Numbered from the stretch's first letter, positions 8,900 through 19,247 are shown. The stretch: 64,000 nt of DNA from Peltaster fructicola (GCA_001592805.2 CP051139.1:4588001-4652000); one strand, 5' to 3'. A program made the numbers and translations. Notes: a model not told the origin generated them from the letters alone.

Positions 8900-10627
8900 T
8901 TACATCTTGTCAAAGACTGCAATGCCAGTCAAGCCTTGCTTGGGGTTTCCATGAGTTCTGAACTCACTCGCTGTCAGCTCGTCATCATCGCCATCGTAGA
9001 GGACGCTCTTCTCTGCTTCAGACCCATGTAGCATGTCGAAGCTCTCACCACTCGAGCTTGCGCTAGGACTCTGCGATCCTGATGGCTTCTCGAATACAGA
9101 GTGGTCATCATTGGTCCGTCCTACCCAGAGTTGGCCGCCGGTAGACACCTTTTGTCGAGACACTTCGTGCTCTTCGTGGGAATATGTTGTGTCGAGTGGT
9201 AGGCTTCGTTGATGCCACTCGCCAATAAACATACCTTCAGGGTCTGCCTTGTTGCGTGCCTCTAACCATTGTGCACAGGTATCTGGATACATGCTCTTGA
9301 TGTCGTCTCGGTCAGTGTAGGTGAAGTTCTTCGCCCAGTGTGGTCTCCCACCCATGTCACGCATGAGCCATTCGAAAGCCTCATAGTATCTCCATCGACA
9401 TGGTGGGTCTTGATGGTATGGTCGATACAGTGTGGCATTGAGAAAGAGTGTCGGTCCATGCGATGCAGTTATGTCAAGATATGGTCGTGGACTCGCAGCA
9501 GAAGTATCACTGACACGAACCTCGATAGGGCAGTGAACATAGAGTCCTTTCGAGGAAAATGGGATGCCACTGCCTGTCTCGCCGTTCATCCATGCACTGA
9601 GGCGCTGAATCGCCTCTGGACCTTTGTGCAATGGAATGGCCCATTCGTTGACGAATTGTGAGTATAAGCAGTTCATCAACAGACCAGAGCGAAGAGGCTC
9701 AATCGCGCTTGTTGTTGTTCCAGTCTTGAAACCATACTGCATGCCGAAGATGAACCACTCGATCCATGGTAAGATTGGTGGGATGTAGTTCGATAGGAAT
9801 AGTAGATTGTGGTAAGTGTGGAAGCCAACCGCACCGCCATACCAGCTGGCAGTTGCTGCTCTCTCAGGTTTGTCTGTTCGTTCTGCTGACCATACAATGG
9901 CTCTTTTAGTATATGGCATCCACCAAACGCGAGTGTATTCCTTCTGCGTCCAGAGTGTAGTGTTCCATGTGTCAAGGATCTCAGCTAGAGGCTTGAGTGT
10001 CTGCTCCCATTCGATGTTGCAAGCATCAGTCATCTCGAACTCGACCTCGACAATGATACCAAGTGCACCAAGGGACAGCAGTGCAGCCTTGAAGAGCTCT
10101 TCGTTCTGTTCCGCTGAGCATCGTACAGCTTGGCCGTTGGAGAGGACAATGCGTAGGGACCTGACCGATTGTGAGAGCAGACCATGCTTCAGCGAGCTGC
10201 CGTGTGTGCCGGTGGATATAGCACCAGCAATACTCTGCTCGTCGATGCTACCAAGGTTTGGCATTGTAAGGCCATGCTTGTTCGCCTCTGCATTCATATC
10301 CCGCATCCTGATACCTGCTTCTACGAGAAGTGTCTTCTTTGCTGCGTCCACCTTCAACACACGGTCGTAGTCGTCAAGGTTGACCATCCACGAGCTGGTA
10401 CAGGTGAGGTCGCTTGGGGAGTGACCGCTTCCCACCACGACGATTCTTCGACGACATCGTCTTGCGACATTGACGATCTTCTGCACTTCTTCAAGGGATT
10501 GTGGTCGCAAGTATAGCTCAGGTCGTGACAGGAACGTGCGAGCCCAGGTATGGTGGAGATGTCGTGTGGTCGATCGGAAGGCGATGTCTGGATCGGTTCT
10601 GTCGATTTCTTGCTGGATCCTGTCCAT
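8900..10627 (-). CDS. ALO1: D-arabinono-1,4-lactone oxidase
   Basis: A single 575-codon exon encodes the FAD enzyme that makes D-erythroascorbate, the fungal vitamin C analogue, from D-arabinono-1,4-lactone at the mitochondrial outer membrane. The N-terminal VAO-type FAD domain (about residues 36-170) has VVVGSGHSPSDL with the His (residue 69) expected to hold FAD covalently. It also has NLGSIDEQSIAGAISTGTHGSS. The C-terminal ALO domain follows (about 200-480), with WPDTCAQWLEARNKADPEGMF-type sequence. The last ~90 residues are Ser-rich and not conserved in the family. The closest alternatives, sugar-lactone oxidases such as L-gulonolactone oxidase, share the fold. In a fungus ALO1 is the likely role. 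Confidence 0.9.
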   Translation of the reverse strand: MDRIQQEIDRTDPDIAFRSTTRHLHHTWARTFLSRPELYLRPQSLEEVQKIVNVARRCRRRIVVVGSGHSPSDLTCTSSWMVNLDDYDRVLKVDAAKKTLLVEAGIRMRDMNAEANKHGLTMPNLGSIDEQSIAGAISTGTHGSSLKHGLLSQSVRSLRIVLSNGQAVRCSAEQNEELFKAALLSLGALGIIVEVEFEMTDACNIEWEQTLKPLAEILDTWNTTLWTQKEYTRVWWMPYTKRAIVWSAERTDKPERAATASWYGGAVGFHTYHNLLFLSNYIPPILPWIEWFIFGMQYGFKTGTTTSAIEPLRSGLLMNCLYSQFVNEWAIPLHKGPEAIQRLSAWMNGETGSGIPFSSKGLYVHCPIEVRVSDTSAASPRPYLDITASHGPTLFLNATLYRPYHQDPPCRWRYYEAFEWLMRDMGGRPHWAKNFTYTDRDDIKSMYPDTCAQWLEARNKADPEGMFIGEWHQRSLPLDTTYSHEEHEVSRQKVSTGGQLWVGRTNDDHSVFEKPSGSQSPSASSSGESFDMLHGSEAEKSVLYDGDDDELTASEFRTHGNPKQGLTGIAVFDKM

Positions 10628-11379
10628 GATGAAGTTGTTGTGCGTGTCTCAGCCGCCGCTGACTGTGATGATCTACTTGCCTTTGCGCATCGCTGACTAT
10701 CGATCACCAGGTCAGGTGAGCATTGTTAGTCAAAGTGACTGTCGTAGTGGTGTGCGAATGAACTGTCGTCCCGCGGGTCCGTGCGTTGAGTCGAATATAT
10801 CCTTGAGAGCTTCCCTTCCTGTTTCATTACACTCCTTCTCTTTTGGATGTGCAGTCTTTCAACACTCTGCACGTCAATCCTACTCTAAGAATCTCCGAAT
10901 CGCTCATCTGTGGCAAGTGCGCCTTGCCACACTTGCGAGTACCAACGCACAAGCTTTCACACCACCGAGTTGTGATGTCTTGCCGAGAGTCGTTAATTGC
11001 GCGCGTTTGAACAGCGGTCACCTAATCAGTATTTAGTGCAAGAGCCTTGTTGATTCCTTACCATTCGTTCTGAAGAATCGTGCATCTTGATCGCGGCACA
11101 AGAAACAGCTTTTGCGCAGCCTCCTGCGGTGACAAACTTGGTACGCATACACGTAGTTGCGGCGTCTGCGGCGCTTAGACACGCACTGCTTGCATATATA
11201 TATCAGCTGGTCTGTATCAGGTTCGCTGTGCTTACCAATTAGTTCTCTGCTATTGACAGACTCCAATCCATCACGATAACCATTATACACAGACCAACGT
11301 CGCCGAGTGACTCGTCGGATACATACTCCCGTTACACAGCAAGCAGTCCGTCAAATTCTTGAATCACTAGTGGTCAACC
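10628..11379. other. Intergenic region between divergent genes
   Basis: Upstream region of ALO1 (leftward) and the ankyrin gene (rightward). I see no coding sequence with family resemblance. A short TATATATA-type run lies near 11197, and CT-rich tracts near 10810-10850 look like fungal promoter sequence. Confidence 0.4.
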
Positions 11380-12333
11380 ATGGAAACATCGACGTCAGCC
11401 GAGTCTGGACTGCAGATAAGCACTTCCCAGTCGCCAAGAGGCACATGGGAGATCCTCACAGGCGAGGACAAGGCTTTACCGATCACTGATGCAAGCTCAT
11501 CTGGCGACTTAGTGTCACTACAGACCTTGCTCTCACAGCCACAATGGAGCAAGGCGATGTTCGACAAGCAACGTACTATCTATTACGTGACCAGGACCCT
11601 TGCTATCAACCATGAGGACACACTGAGCGACGGTCAGACGCGAGAAGTCTCCTCTATGCTATTGACGAACCTCGTGCGTGTCGCGACCATAGCAGCCCTG
11701 AAGGGCCATGCTGCTATTGTAACCACCTTGCTCGCCTTCGCAGCGCAGCATGGTGTCAAAGCTTCTGAGGTAATCTGGAGAATGGCAGTCTGGAAGATTA
11801 TACTGGCTGGACACGCTGACGTGATCGAGGCGATCGTGCGTGCGTGGCCAGGTTTCATGAGGTGGGACATCGATCATGGCAATCGACCTCTATATGAAGC
11901 TGTGAGACGGGGACGGCCCAAGGTAGTCGCTGTGCTGCTCAAGCTTGGAGCAGATCCCTTCGACTCATATGCCTATCGGAAGGTCAACCTCATGCATCTC
12001 GCAGCGAAAGGTAACGGCCCCCGGATGATAGAGTTGCTACTGGACCACGGCGTGCCTATTGCTGACACTCAGGCAATACATTCGGCAGCTTCTGTTGGTC
12101 AGAACGACACTATTCGCTTCTTGATGGAACATGGCGCAGACGTGAACGAAATTTCGAGCAACGGTGACACACCGATGCATCATGCTGCGCACTTCGGTAG
12201 GACTGATACCATGGCGTTCCTAGAGATTATTGGAGCAAACCCTGGTGCGAAGAACGATAGAGGAGAAACGCCGGCAGAGAAGTACGAGCGGGTTAAAGAG
12301 GAGAAGCAGGTGTATTGGACCCGACACCTATGA
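11380..12333 (+). CDS. Ankyrin-repeat protein
   Basis: A 317-codon single frame encodes about five ankyrin repeats from residue ~95 to the end. Clear units include NRPLYEAVRRGRPKVVAVLL-LGADP, LMHLAAKGNGPRMIELLLDHGV, IHSAASVGQNDTIRFLMEHGADVNE and TPMHHAAHFGRTDTMAFLEIIGANP. The first ~90 residues have no recognised domain. Ankyrin arrays bind other proteins; partner and location cannot be told. The frame ends soon after the last repeat, so this is a small stand-alone ankyrin protein, a common lineage-specific class in filamentous fungi. A GTGTAT donor-like site sits just before the stop, so a short further exon is possible. Confidence 0.8.
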   Translation: METSTSAESGLQISTSQSPRGTWEILTGEDKALPITDASSSGDLVSLQTLLSQPQWSKAMFDKQRTIYYVTRTLAINHEDTLSDGQTREVSSMLLTNLVRVATIAALKGHAAIVTTLLAFAAQHGVKASEVIWRMAVWKIILAGHADVIEAIVRAWPGFMRWDIDHGNRPLYEAVRRGRPKVVAVLLKLGADPFDSYAYRKVNLMHLAAKGNGPRMIELLLDHGVPIADTQAIHSAASVGQNDTIRFLMEHGADVNEISSNGDTPMHHAAHFGRTDTMAFLEIIGANPGAKNDRGETPAEKYERVKEEKQVYWTRHL

Positions 12334-12992
12334 CGGTCCGAGTAGAATCTATGATCTGGATCCGGCAGCGACTGCGAAGCAAGCAGCAGACATTAGCCCG
12401 AGCGATGATGGACAAGCTCCACCCTAACCAAAGTCCGAGCACTTACTGTTCTACCAGCCTACCTAAGAAAACTTTGCTGAACGGATGGCGGTGCTATCGT
12501 TGTCGAGCAACCCACTGAGCAAGTCGTCCTCCATACTTGGAGCAAGGATAGGTGAGCTTCATGTGTAGATGGTATGAAAACCCAGTATCTGAGCAGAGAT
12601 CTGGGACAACCTTGCAGGACGACCACATGACCATCATAGCACTGTCGAGTTGAGCAAGGAATGCTGGCCTTGCTATCATTACTGGCAACTCCACGGCCTT
12701 CTGAACCACGAGAGGGTTATAACAGAAGTGCATCGAATGCAGTCCGTCTCCTCGAGAGTTTCCCAATGAATGACAAGATAGCATTGGCGATGCCTCCACA
12801 ATAGCTATGCTGTAGCCAATGTCGTGGATGCCAATATAACTGACTATCATACCTTTCCACATTCTCTTCGTTGAAGTGAGGCACATACCCAGGCATGGTT
12901 CCGAGCAAGTTGACGAAAACAGCATTGCACCGTTGCCAAGTATAAAGCTCTTGCTGGTCAGGCTGCGCACCTTGTTTCCTAACATCACCATC
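12334..12992. other. Intergenic region
   Basis: No supported gene. Minus-strand open frames of 208 and 131 codons (13120-12494 and 13112-12717) are antisense to the start of the secreted-protein gene and have no domain. Confidence 0.4.
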
Positions 12993-13652
12993 ATGCAGCT
13001 GCTTACTCTTGCTTTGATTGCTCTGCTTCCTCCTTCTTTGGCTGCGCCCAGCGAGGACAAGGACAGTCTTCCACCCGCATATACCAGAGAAAGATCCGAC
13101 GAGGTCTGCCATGTCGACATCTACCGATTAGAGAAGCTGATTGACTATGGAACACCGAATCCATTCTACCTCTCAGCAGAGGTCTACGACAACGGCGACA
13201 ACAAGGTGGCCGAGATGAAGCTGCAAAGGTGTGCTCCTATGAACGACCACGGAGGCCAACGCTGCAAGTTCTGGGATGGTATCGCCGATGATATGTACCT
13301 GTCGCCAATTTTCAAGGCCGGAGCTCATCAGTCCCCTGAGCGAGACTACGTGCAGGTTGAGCTGGTAAGTATCGACCTCAGTGATAAGCAGCTACTGATT
13401 GAACAGGGTGTACATACTCGCTTTACCACGGACAATGGTGCTGACGACAAAGGTCTGAGGCACTACTGTCATCAGAAGAGGTACTTCCGTGACAAGTTCA
13501 GGACGATGATTTGGTGGACTTGCAACTTTCAGTGTTGCGAGTCTAACAGTACCCAAGTCAAGGAGATTGTAACTCCAGGAGGTGTACAGTCTTGGGCGGA
13601 CTTGCACAAGGTGCCTTATGAAACAGAGGTTATTGCTGCAGATAGAGGGTAG
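12993..13652 (+). CDS. Small secreted cysteine-containing protein
   Basis: The start at 12993 gives a textbook signal peptide, MQLLTLALIALLPPSLA, followed by APSEDKD. The mature protein has about nine Cys, including HYC, TCNFQCC and QRCKFW, spaced like a disulphide-bonded secreted fold. I do not recognise a family. A likely intron (13365-13406, GTAAGT to CAG, 42 nt) is a multiple of three and has no stop. The gene therefore reads through either way: 205 residues spliced, 219 unspliced. Small size, signal peptide and Cys content fit a candidate effector or extracellular protein, but this is inference. The frame is open upstream to 12876 only by virtue of non-coding-like sequence, so the signal-peptide Met is preferred. 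Confidence 0.7.
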   Translation: MQLLTLALIALLPPSLAAPSEDKDSLPPAYTRERSDEVCHVDIYRLEKLIDYGTPNPFYLSAEVYDNGDNKVAEMKLQRCAPMNDHGGQRCKFWDGIADDMYLSPIFKAGAHQSPERDYVQVELVSIDLSDKQLLIEQGVHTRFTTDNGADDKGLRHYCHQKRYFRDKFRTMIWWTCNFQCCESNSTQVKEIVTPGGVQSWADLHKVPYETEVIAADRG

Positions 13653-14221
13653 ATGGACGTAGCATGCGTGGTCGATCGGCCAGCTCTTCAACTTCAACGC
13701 TCCTGGCTTCCGAGCTCAGCTTCTCAGAGGTCTTGCACAACTCGATATTGGCCGTTTCGGCTTGTGCTATCAGATGGCATATCAATAAGAAGACGCCGGT
13801 CAGGAGAAAGTGGGTGCGGCGGAGCTGCGCTGGAGAGATCAGTTACCTAGTAGTTCAGTGAAGGGATGATTTGTATCATGATCCAGATCTTCGGCTGCAC
13901 AATGTGTGCATGGTTCATCGTTGAATGGTGATGCATTCTCCGTACGAGTGAAGAGCGCTGTCAGCTAAACCAGACGATCTTGTGGCCTTGCTTGCGTCGT
14001 AAAGGTAGGCTGTGTCCGAGTTACTCATCGTCTTGTGAGCTCGATCGCTCCGAATCGGTTGGCTGCGTTGGCCTGCTCCACGGCCCGAGGACGGATAAAA
14101 TCTTGTCGTTATGGCAGGTTTCGAATAGAAGTTCATTGAGTTTGCCCTGCGTTTCAGAATGACGACGATCCTTCCAGAAATTATTCTGAACTCGGCATTC
14201 CACCTCGCTCAACACTGCACC
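13653..14221. other. Intergenic region
   Basis: Upstream region of the SGD1 gene. Small open frames of 60-73 codons on both strands have no recognisable features, and I see no RNA gene. Confidence 0.4.
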
Positions 14222-16561
14222 ATGGGCAGACCAGGACACACTGGTCCTAAGATCCCGTCTATCCTTCTTGATAAGCTCAATGGAGCAGGACCGTCTGCTA
14301 AGGGTAGTCGCAAAGATGTAAGTCGCAAGGACAGGCGCAAAGCCGAGAGACAACAAAAGAAGACCACACACCACAGCAAGCCAGAACTCGCGTCACGCAA
14401 GAAGGATGCTACATTGAAGCCAATCAAGCAGAAGACGCCTTCAGCAGCGTCTCAGAAGCCATCAGACCTGCCACGGAAAACCTTGAAGTCGATCTTGAAA
14501 AGACCAGCTACACTCGATACCTCGTCTGATGAGAGCGAGAAGATCGCAGCCCCAAGGATATCGCGAGCGGTACAACAACGCTTGGACGAAGATGACGCCG
14601 AGATCGCAGCGCTGGAGAAGAAGCTTGGTATCAAGAGTAAGAAGTCGACAGCCTTAAAAGAAGATGGTCTTGACTGGTTGGCAAATGGCTCAGACAGTGA
14701 AGAGTCTGCACCTGGGAAGAGAAAGAGAGCAGAAGATGACGACTGGCTGATAACGAAGAGGCGGAAGGCTGCAGCGGCAGATGAGGTTGTCGAGAGTGCA
14801 CATAGTGAGTCTGAGGAGGATGAGGAGGCAGAGGATATCCATGAAGCCAACCAAGAGAACGACCCCGACAGTGACATGGACGGCCTTGAGAATCCTTTCT
14901 CGGACGACGAACTCAGCGACTTCGACGCCTCCGACGATGAAGCTCCGCCTGTTAAGAAGAAACGAGAGAATCCCTATGTTGCTCCAATGCCGAATACAGC
15001 CAAATACATACCACCATCCTTACGACGACCCGCTCCCGAGGACCTCACTCAGCTAAAGCGACAGGTTCAAGGTCAACTGAACCGTCTTTCTGAGGCCAAC
15101 TTCTTGTCTATCCTGTCAGCTATCGAGGATATGTACACCAATAACGCACGACAGCATGTCACATCGACCTTGATTGAGCTTTTCATGGGACTAATCACAA
15201 GTCCATCGACGCTGAACGAGACCTTCCTCATCCTGCATAGTGCCTTCGCTACTGCTGTTTACAAGGTCGTGGGAGCTGATTTTGGTGCTCAGCTACTGGA
15301 GAGGATTACAGAGGCTGTGAAGGTCTCAAGCGAAGGTAAGCAGGTGCTGAATCTGCTCGCTTTTCTGGCCAACCTATACATAATGCAGCTCGTGGGTCCG
15401 ACCATTGTGTTCGACTACATTCGGACACTGCTGGCCGAGCTTTCCGAGGACAATACAGAACTCCTATTACGGATCGTGCGTACCGCTGGCGTACAGCTGA
15501 GACAGGATGACCCGACTGCCTTAAAGGATATAGTTCTGCTGCTTACACGATCGGTGGCACAAGTCGGTGAGGGTAACCTCTCTGTCAGAACGAAATTTAT
15601 GATTGAGACGATCAATGACCTGAAGAACAACAAGATGAAGACGGGATCAGTCGAGCATGTTGTGCGCATGAAAAAGACTATCGGAACCCTGAACACTAGA
15701 TCTCTTCGAGCTACAGAGCCTCTACAAGTGTCCTTGAGTGATCTTGAAGATGTTGAGAAGAGAGGTAAGTGGTGGCTTGTGGGTGCTTCATGGCATGATG
15801 CTGCTAAGCCTGTGCAATCCAAGATCGACGACGGATATGAGTCTGAGACGCCTGGTCATGTCAACCTGGCGAAGCTCGCGAGATCTCAAGGCATGAACAC
15901 CGACATACGACGAGCGATCTTTATTGCGATCATGTCAGCATCGGACTTCAAGGATGCCCATGTACGGATAGTGAAGCTGCACCTAAAGAGCAAGCAGACT
16001 TTGGAAGTGGCTAAGGTTTTGCTGCACTGTGTCGGCGGCGAGAGCGTCTACAACCCTTACTACACCTTCATCGCACGCAAGCTGTGCTCCGAGCCGAAGC
16101 TTCAGAAAGCGTTGCAGTCGTCGCTGTGGGACATCCTGAGGAAGATCACTTCGGATGCGGAAGATCAGCTGAGCACGACTGCTGTCGTCAACACAGCTCG
16201 TCTGTACGGAACGCTGATCGCAGACGATCACATCAGCATTGCAGCGTTGAAGACTTTGGAGTTCGCCATGATGCCTGCACTTGCACAGACCTTTGCGGAG
16301 GTCTTGCTGACGACGGTGCTATTGAGAGTGTCTAAAAAGGACTTCGAGCAGAATGTGCAAGTTGTCTTCGGACAGGCGTCGAGTGGCATGGTCCAGGGAC
16401 TGCAATTCTTCCTTCGCGATGTTGTGGCACAAGCTGAGATTACCAACAGCGACCAGGAGAAACGAGCTGTGCAGCGTGGCTGTGAGATTGCCATCGAAGA
16501 GCTGTCGCATGCAACTTCAGCTGTACTTTCCTCTGACTCAGAGGATGAGTCCAGCGATTGA
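14222..16561 (+). CDS. SGD1: Nucleolar MIF4G/MA3 protein Sgd1 (NOM1)
   Basis: Single exon, 779 residues from the Met at 14222. An in-frame Met 63 nt upstream exists, but MGRPGHTGPKIPSILLDKL is the conserved family start. The N-terminal third is basic and acidic low complexity, with KRK and DED-rich blocks typical of nucleolar proteins. It then enters ENPYVAPMPNTAKYIPPSLRR, the family signature. A MIF4G domain runs from about residue 275 to 480 (LKRQVQGQLNRLSEANFLSI onwards). An MA3 domain starts near 558 (DIRRAIFIAIMSASDFKDAH). Sgd1 binds the DEAD-box helicase Fal1 and is needed for early cleavages in 18S rRNA maturation. The protein ends in an acidic SSDSEDESSD tail. Confidence 0.94.
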   Translation: MGRPGHTGPKIPSILLDKLNGAGPSAKGSRKDVSRKDRRKAERQQKKTTHHSKPELASRKKDATLKPIKQKTPSAASQKPSDLPRKTLKSILKRPATLDTSSDESEKIAAPRISRAVQQRLDEDDAEIAALEKKLGIKSKKSTALKEDGLDWLANGSDSEESAPGKRKRAEDDDWLITKRRKAAAADEVVESAHSESEEDEEAEDIHEANQENDPDSDMDGLENPFSDDELSDFDASDDEAPPVKKKRENPYVAPMPNTAKYIPPSLRRPAPEDLTQLKRQVQGQLNRLSEANFLSILSAIEDMYTNNARQHVTSTLIELFMGLITSPSTLNETFLILHSAFATAVYKVVGADFGAQLLERITEAVKVSSEGKQVLNLLAFLANLYIMQLVGPTIVFDYIRTLLAELSEDNTELLLRIVRTAGVQLRQDDPTALKDIVLLLTRSVAQVGEGNLSVRTKFMIETINDLKNNKMKTGSVEHVVRMKKTIGTLNTRSLRATEPLQVSLSDLEDVEKRGKWWLVGASWHDAAKPVQSKIDDGYESETPGHVNLAKLARSQGMNTDIRRAIFIAIMSASDFKDAHVRIVKLHLKSKQTLEVAKVLLHCVGGESVYNPYYTFIARKLCSEPKLQKALQSSLWDILRKITSDAEDQLSTTAVVNTARLYGTLIADDHISIAALKTLEFAMMPALAQTFAEVLLTTVLLRVSKKDFEQNVQVVFGQASSGMVQGLQFFLRDVVAQAEITNSDQEKRAVQRGCEIAIEELSHATSAVLSSDSEDESSD

Positions 16562-17066
16562 GCTGTGGCATGACGACGCAGACCGAGGCGCAACGGTATG
16601 TGACGTGTGCCGGGATACGTTTCTACTTGTATATCTCCGCCATCAGAAGATAGCACGAATATCTGTAGTTCGATAACCCACGAACCGCTGTGCTCTAGCA
16701 ACGCCTCAAAGATGTGGTGGCGAAACTGGTCAGCATGGTGGATGAAGACAAGAACTCTCGCAGATCGATTGTCTCAATCACGACCCGACCACGACCATAG
16801 CACACTGCATCTTGGAATCCCGAGATTGGCGCCTCCGATACACAGGTACTCGAGGCATCCGTGCACTGTACAAGGACAGTACGAGTTACTGCTCGGAGCC
16901 CGATCAATGCCCTTGTGTGTTGTCACTACGGGCATCCATGCGGTGGTTGACAGTTCGCGAGAACCCCTTGATACATGCTGGTGCCATCCGCGTTGGCCAA
17001 CATCAATGCAATAACACGAACTGCGCTGCCAATTCATCCTGCTCAGTGTGAGGATCATCTTCATCA
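16562..17066. other. Intergenic region with unassigned open frames
   Basis: Open frames cover most of this stretch on both strands (for example 16607-17014 plus and 17067-16774 minus). None shows a known family, and I could not build a convincing spliced model. A lysine-rich helical stretch reading KDVVAKLVSMVDEDKNSRR lies at 16706-16765. Confidence 0.3.
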
Positions 17067-17246
17067 TCAGCGTCGTATTCGTTTACTCCTCCTCCTGAGC
17101 TTCGTCGTTGGGGATTCCACAATTTCGATATTGATCACGAGCCATTTTCGATCAGACGTCTGGGCCATCTCCTCATAAGCCAAGTACCATGGTATACTCT
17201 TCCTCGAGCCTTTCTTGAGGTAAAGGTTGTCCCATTGGAATATGAA
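17067..17246 (-). other. Exon-like open frame, possible gene fragment
   Basis: On the minus strand a 60-codon open stretch follows a good intron end (TTACTGACGCTTAG) and reads FIFQWDNLYLKKG, then PWYLAYEEMAQ and KWLVINIE, ending in a basic tail and TGA. It looks protein-like, but I could not find a matching upstream exon before the tRNA gene. It may be the last exon of a short gene or a relic. The KWLVINIE block faintly recalls UAS/UBX-protein thioredoxin-like domains, too weakly to name. Confidence 0.25.
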
Positions 17247-17598
17247 CTAAGCGTCAGTAAGTGGTCATCTGGTCTCGCTGCCTATAGAAAACCAGCTATC
17301 CGCTCTGAATAGCTTTATGTTCTTCTATGCTCATAACAAATGAGATCAGTAAATCGATATTATCGTCCTTAGTCGTACTGACATGCAGGACAGTACGGCT
17401 GCCACTTGTTAGATACTTTGTCTAGTCCAGACACATCAGACGTAACACTCGTTGACAGGTTTACGATGCCCGTATTTCAGCTACTATGGGCCTAGGACCG
17501 TCGTCGAGGCTAACTGGTTCCCTGAAGACGTTGAAGCTGACCTCCTTGCTGCTCCGGCATGCAAAAAGATCACCTCGACACATAGAACAAAAGGATAA
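17247..17598. other. Intergenic region beside tRNA-Leu
   Basis: Nothing recognised. It is somewhat AT-richer than its surroundings, and no open frame has family resemblance. Confidence 0.35.
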
Positions 17599-17710
17599 TG
17601 ACAAGAAGGGGATTCGAACCCCTGCGGGCAAAGCCCATGAGAATCCACGTCGATTAAATCGATGAAGCAGCAGCTTGAGTCACACGCCATAACCACTCGG
17701 CCATCTTGCC
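17599..17710 (-). tRNA. tRNA-Leu(CAA) with 30-nt intron
   Basis: The 5' acceptor arm GGCAAGA (17710-17704) pairs fully with TCTTGTC (17606-17600; one G-T pair), followed by discriminator A, as in eukaryotic tRNA-Leu. The D arm is GCC/GGC. The anticodon loop CTCAAG gives CAA. A class II variable arm GGGC-TTT-GCCC and a T arm AGGGG-TTCGAAT-CCCCT complete the fold. An intron of about 30 nt (17673-17644) sits directly after position 37, the standard place. The anticodon stem TGTGA/TCTCA has one T-T mismatch at 29:41. Mature length is 82 nt before CCA. Confidence 0.88.
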
Positions 17711-18088
17711 CATTCGAGCAGGCCACGAGATCGAGAGAGCTCTAGTAGACTCGCTACCAAGGGTCTCGATCGAGGCGAGAAGCCTGCCGGCGACTGTGGA
17801 CACCGCATATCGACCGTGACACCAGAGATGCAGGGCAGCCCTCCAAGGTGACACAGCAGATCGACCATGCCGTTAGATGTGATTTAGCAGGCATGGGACA
17901 TCTGCACGATGTCTCCTTGTGCATAGCGCTCGACAAGCCGAATGTTGACAAGACCAGACGAAATTGCGTTTGCGCGCGCAATGGTTCCGCTTGCGGGCGA
18001 TACACCTCGGCATGAAGACGATCAGGCAGCTCAATTGTAAAGTGCTTGAGAGTCTGTCGACAAGAAGTCTTCGTTACCAACAAGCACC
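17711..18088. other. Intergenic region upstream of the alpha/beta hydrolase
   Basis: Minus-strand open frames of 60-127 codons cross this region and the tRNA. They have no family resemblance and are not called. Confidence 0.35.
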
Positions 18089-19247
18089 ATGGCTCCAAAA
18101 GCACCAACAATCGTCGAGCGGCTCCTCCTGCTGCCAAATGTTGGCAGAATCATCTTCGCAGTCATTCTCCGCTTGCTCACACAGCCATTCATTACTGGTG
18201 TGAAACAGAAGAACGCGATCAAAGATGCATTGTATACGGGTATAAGGACATTCCTGTTGGTGTCTTCGGTTGCACAAGAGCAGTACGTGCTTGGTACAAC
18301 GCAGGGCGTGTACAAACAGCTCACTGGACGGAATCGAGTCAAGCCAGACATTCAGACACTTAAGAGCGGCGTGAAGCTATACTGGTTGGGTAGCCGTTCA
18401 GCCAAGAAGGTCATTCTATTCTTCCATGGTGGAGGATATGTTTTGCCATGTGGCACAGGACATTGGCAGTTCATGATTGATTTGCAGAAGGGTTTGGCCA
18501 AGGACCATGATGTCGCAATTGCTGCACTGGGATACACTCTGGCTCCAGAGATGCAGTATCCAGGGCAATTGAAGCAAGCTTCTGAGGCATTGGAGCATCT
18601 GCTCGTCGACCAGAAGAGGAGTCCATCATCGGTATGTTAGAGCTTCCACTGACCGACTCGACTAAGCGATGCAGATCTTCATTGGTGGTGACTCGGCTGG
18701 CGGTAACTTGACGGTCGCATTGCTTTCGCACATTCTTCATCCTCACTCTCAGGTGAAGGACATCAGCCAGCTGGTCAAGGAGCCATTTGCTGGAGCTGTC
18801 TTGATCAGTCCCTGGATACAATGGATGCCAGCTGGTGGCAGTGCAGACACCAATGCCAACAGTGATATCGTTTCGCCAGCTGCCGGAACCAGGTGGAGCA
18901 AGGCATACCGCGGTATGTGTATCCCTCGTGCAGCTGACCATGACTGACGAGTAGTAGGCAACACGCAATCAGACAACTACCAGGAGGCAGCATTGGCGCC
19001 TACCACATGGTTCGAGAAGCTTCCGACCATCGTGAAAGATGTCATTGTCTGGGGTGGAGAGGTTGAGCTGCTTATCGACTCGATTGTCAGATTCGGCAAC
19101 CTCGTGAAGAGCATCCATCCTAAGGCAGAGATGGTCATCCAGCCAGGTGCAGGACACGAGGACTTCATCACTACTCGTATGTTGCACCTGCCATCGAAGG
19201 ATGACCACGCAAAGCTCATCCAGTCGTGGATCGCGGCTAGGCTTTAG
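18089..19247 (+). CDS. Alpha/beta hydrolase fold-3 esterase/lipase-like protein
   Basis: Three exons (18089-18631, 18675-18912, 18958-19247) join in phase across introns of 43 and 45 nt and give 356 residues. The oxyanion motif FFHGGGY starts near residue 113, and the nucleophile elbow GGDSAGG has Ser 188, as in hormone-sensitive-lipase-type (GDXG) enzymes. The acid is probably the Asp/Glu in VIVWGGEVELLIDS, and the His lies in QPGAGHEDF. A hydrophobic N-terminal helix (about residues 8-30) could anchor it to membrane. Fungal members hydrolyse acyl or acetyl esters of lipids and secondary metabolites; the substrate cannot be told. No other pathway genes lie beside it. Confidence 0.87.

Noticed and set aside
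10470-11036. 188-codon plus-strand frame
   Set aside because: It starts antisense to ALO1 and extends into its promoter region; composition is not protein-like.
12494-13120. 208-codon minus-strand frame
   Set aside because: It is antisense to the signal-peptide region of the secreted protein gene and lacks any family resemblance.
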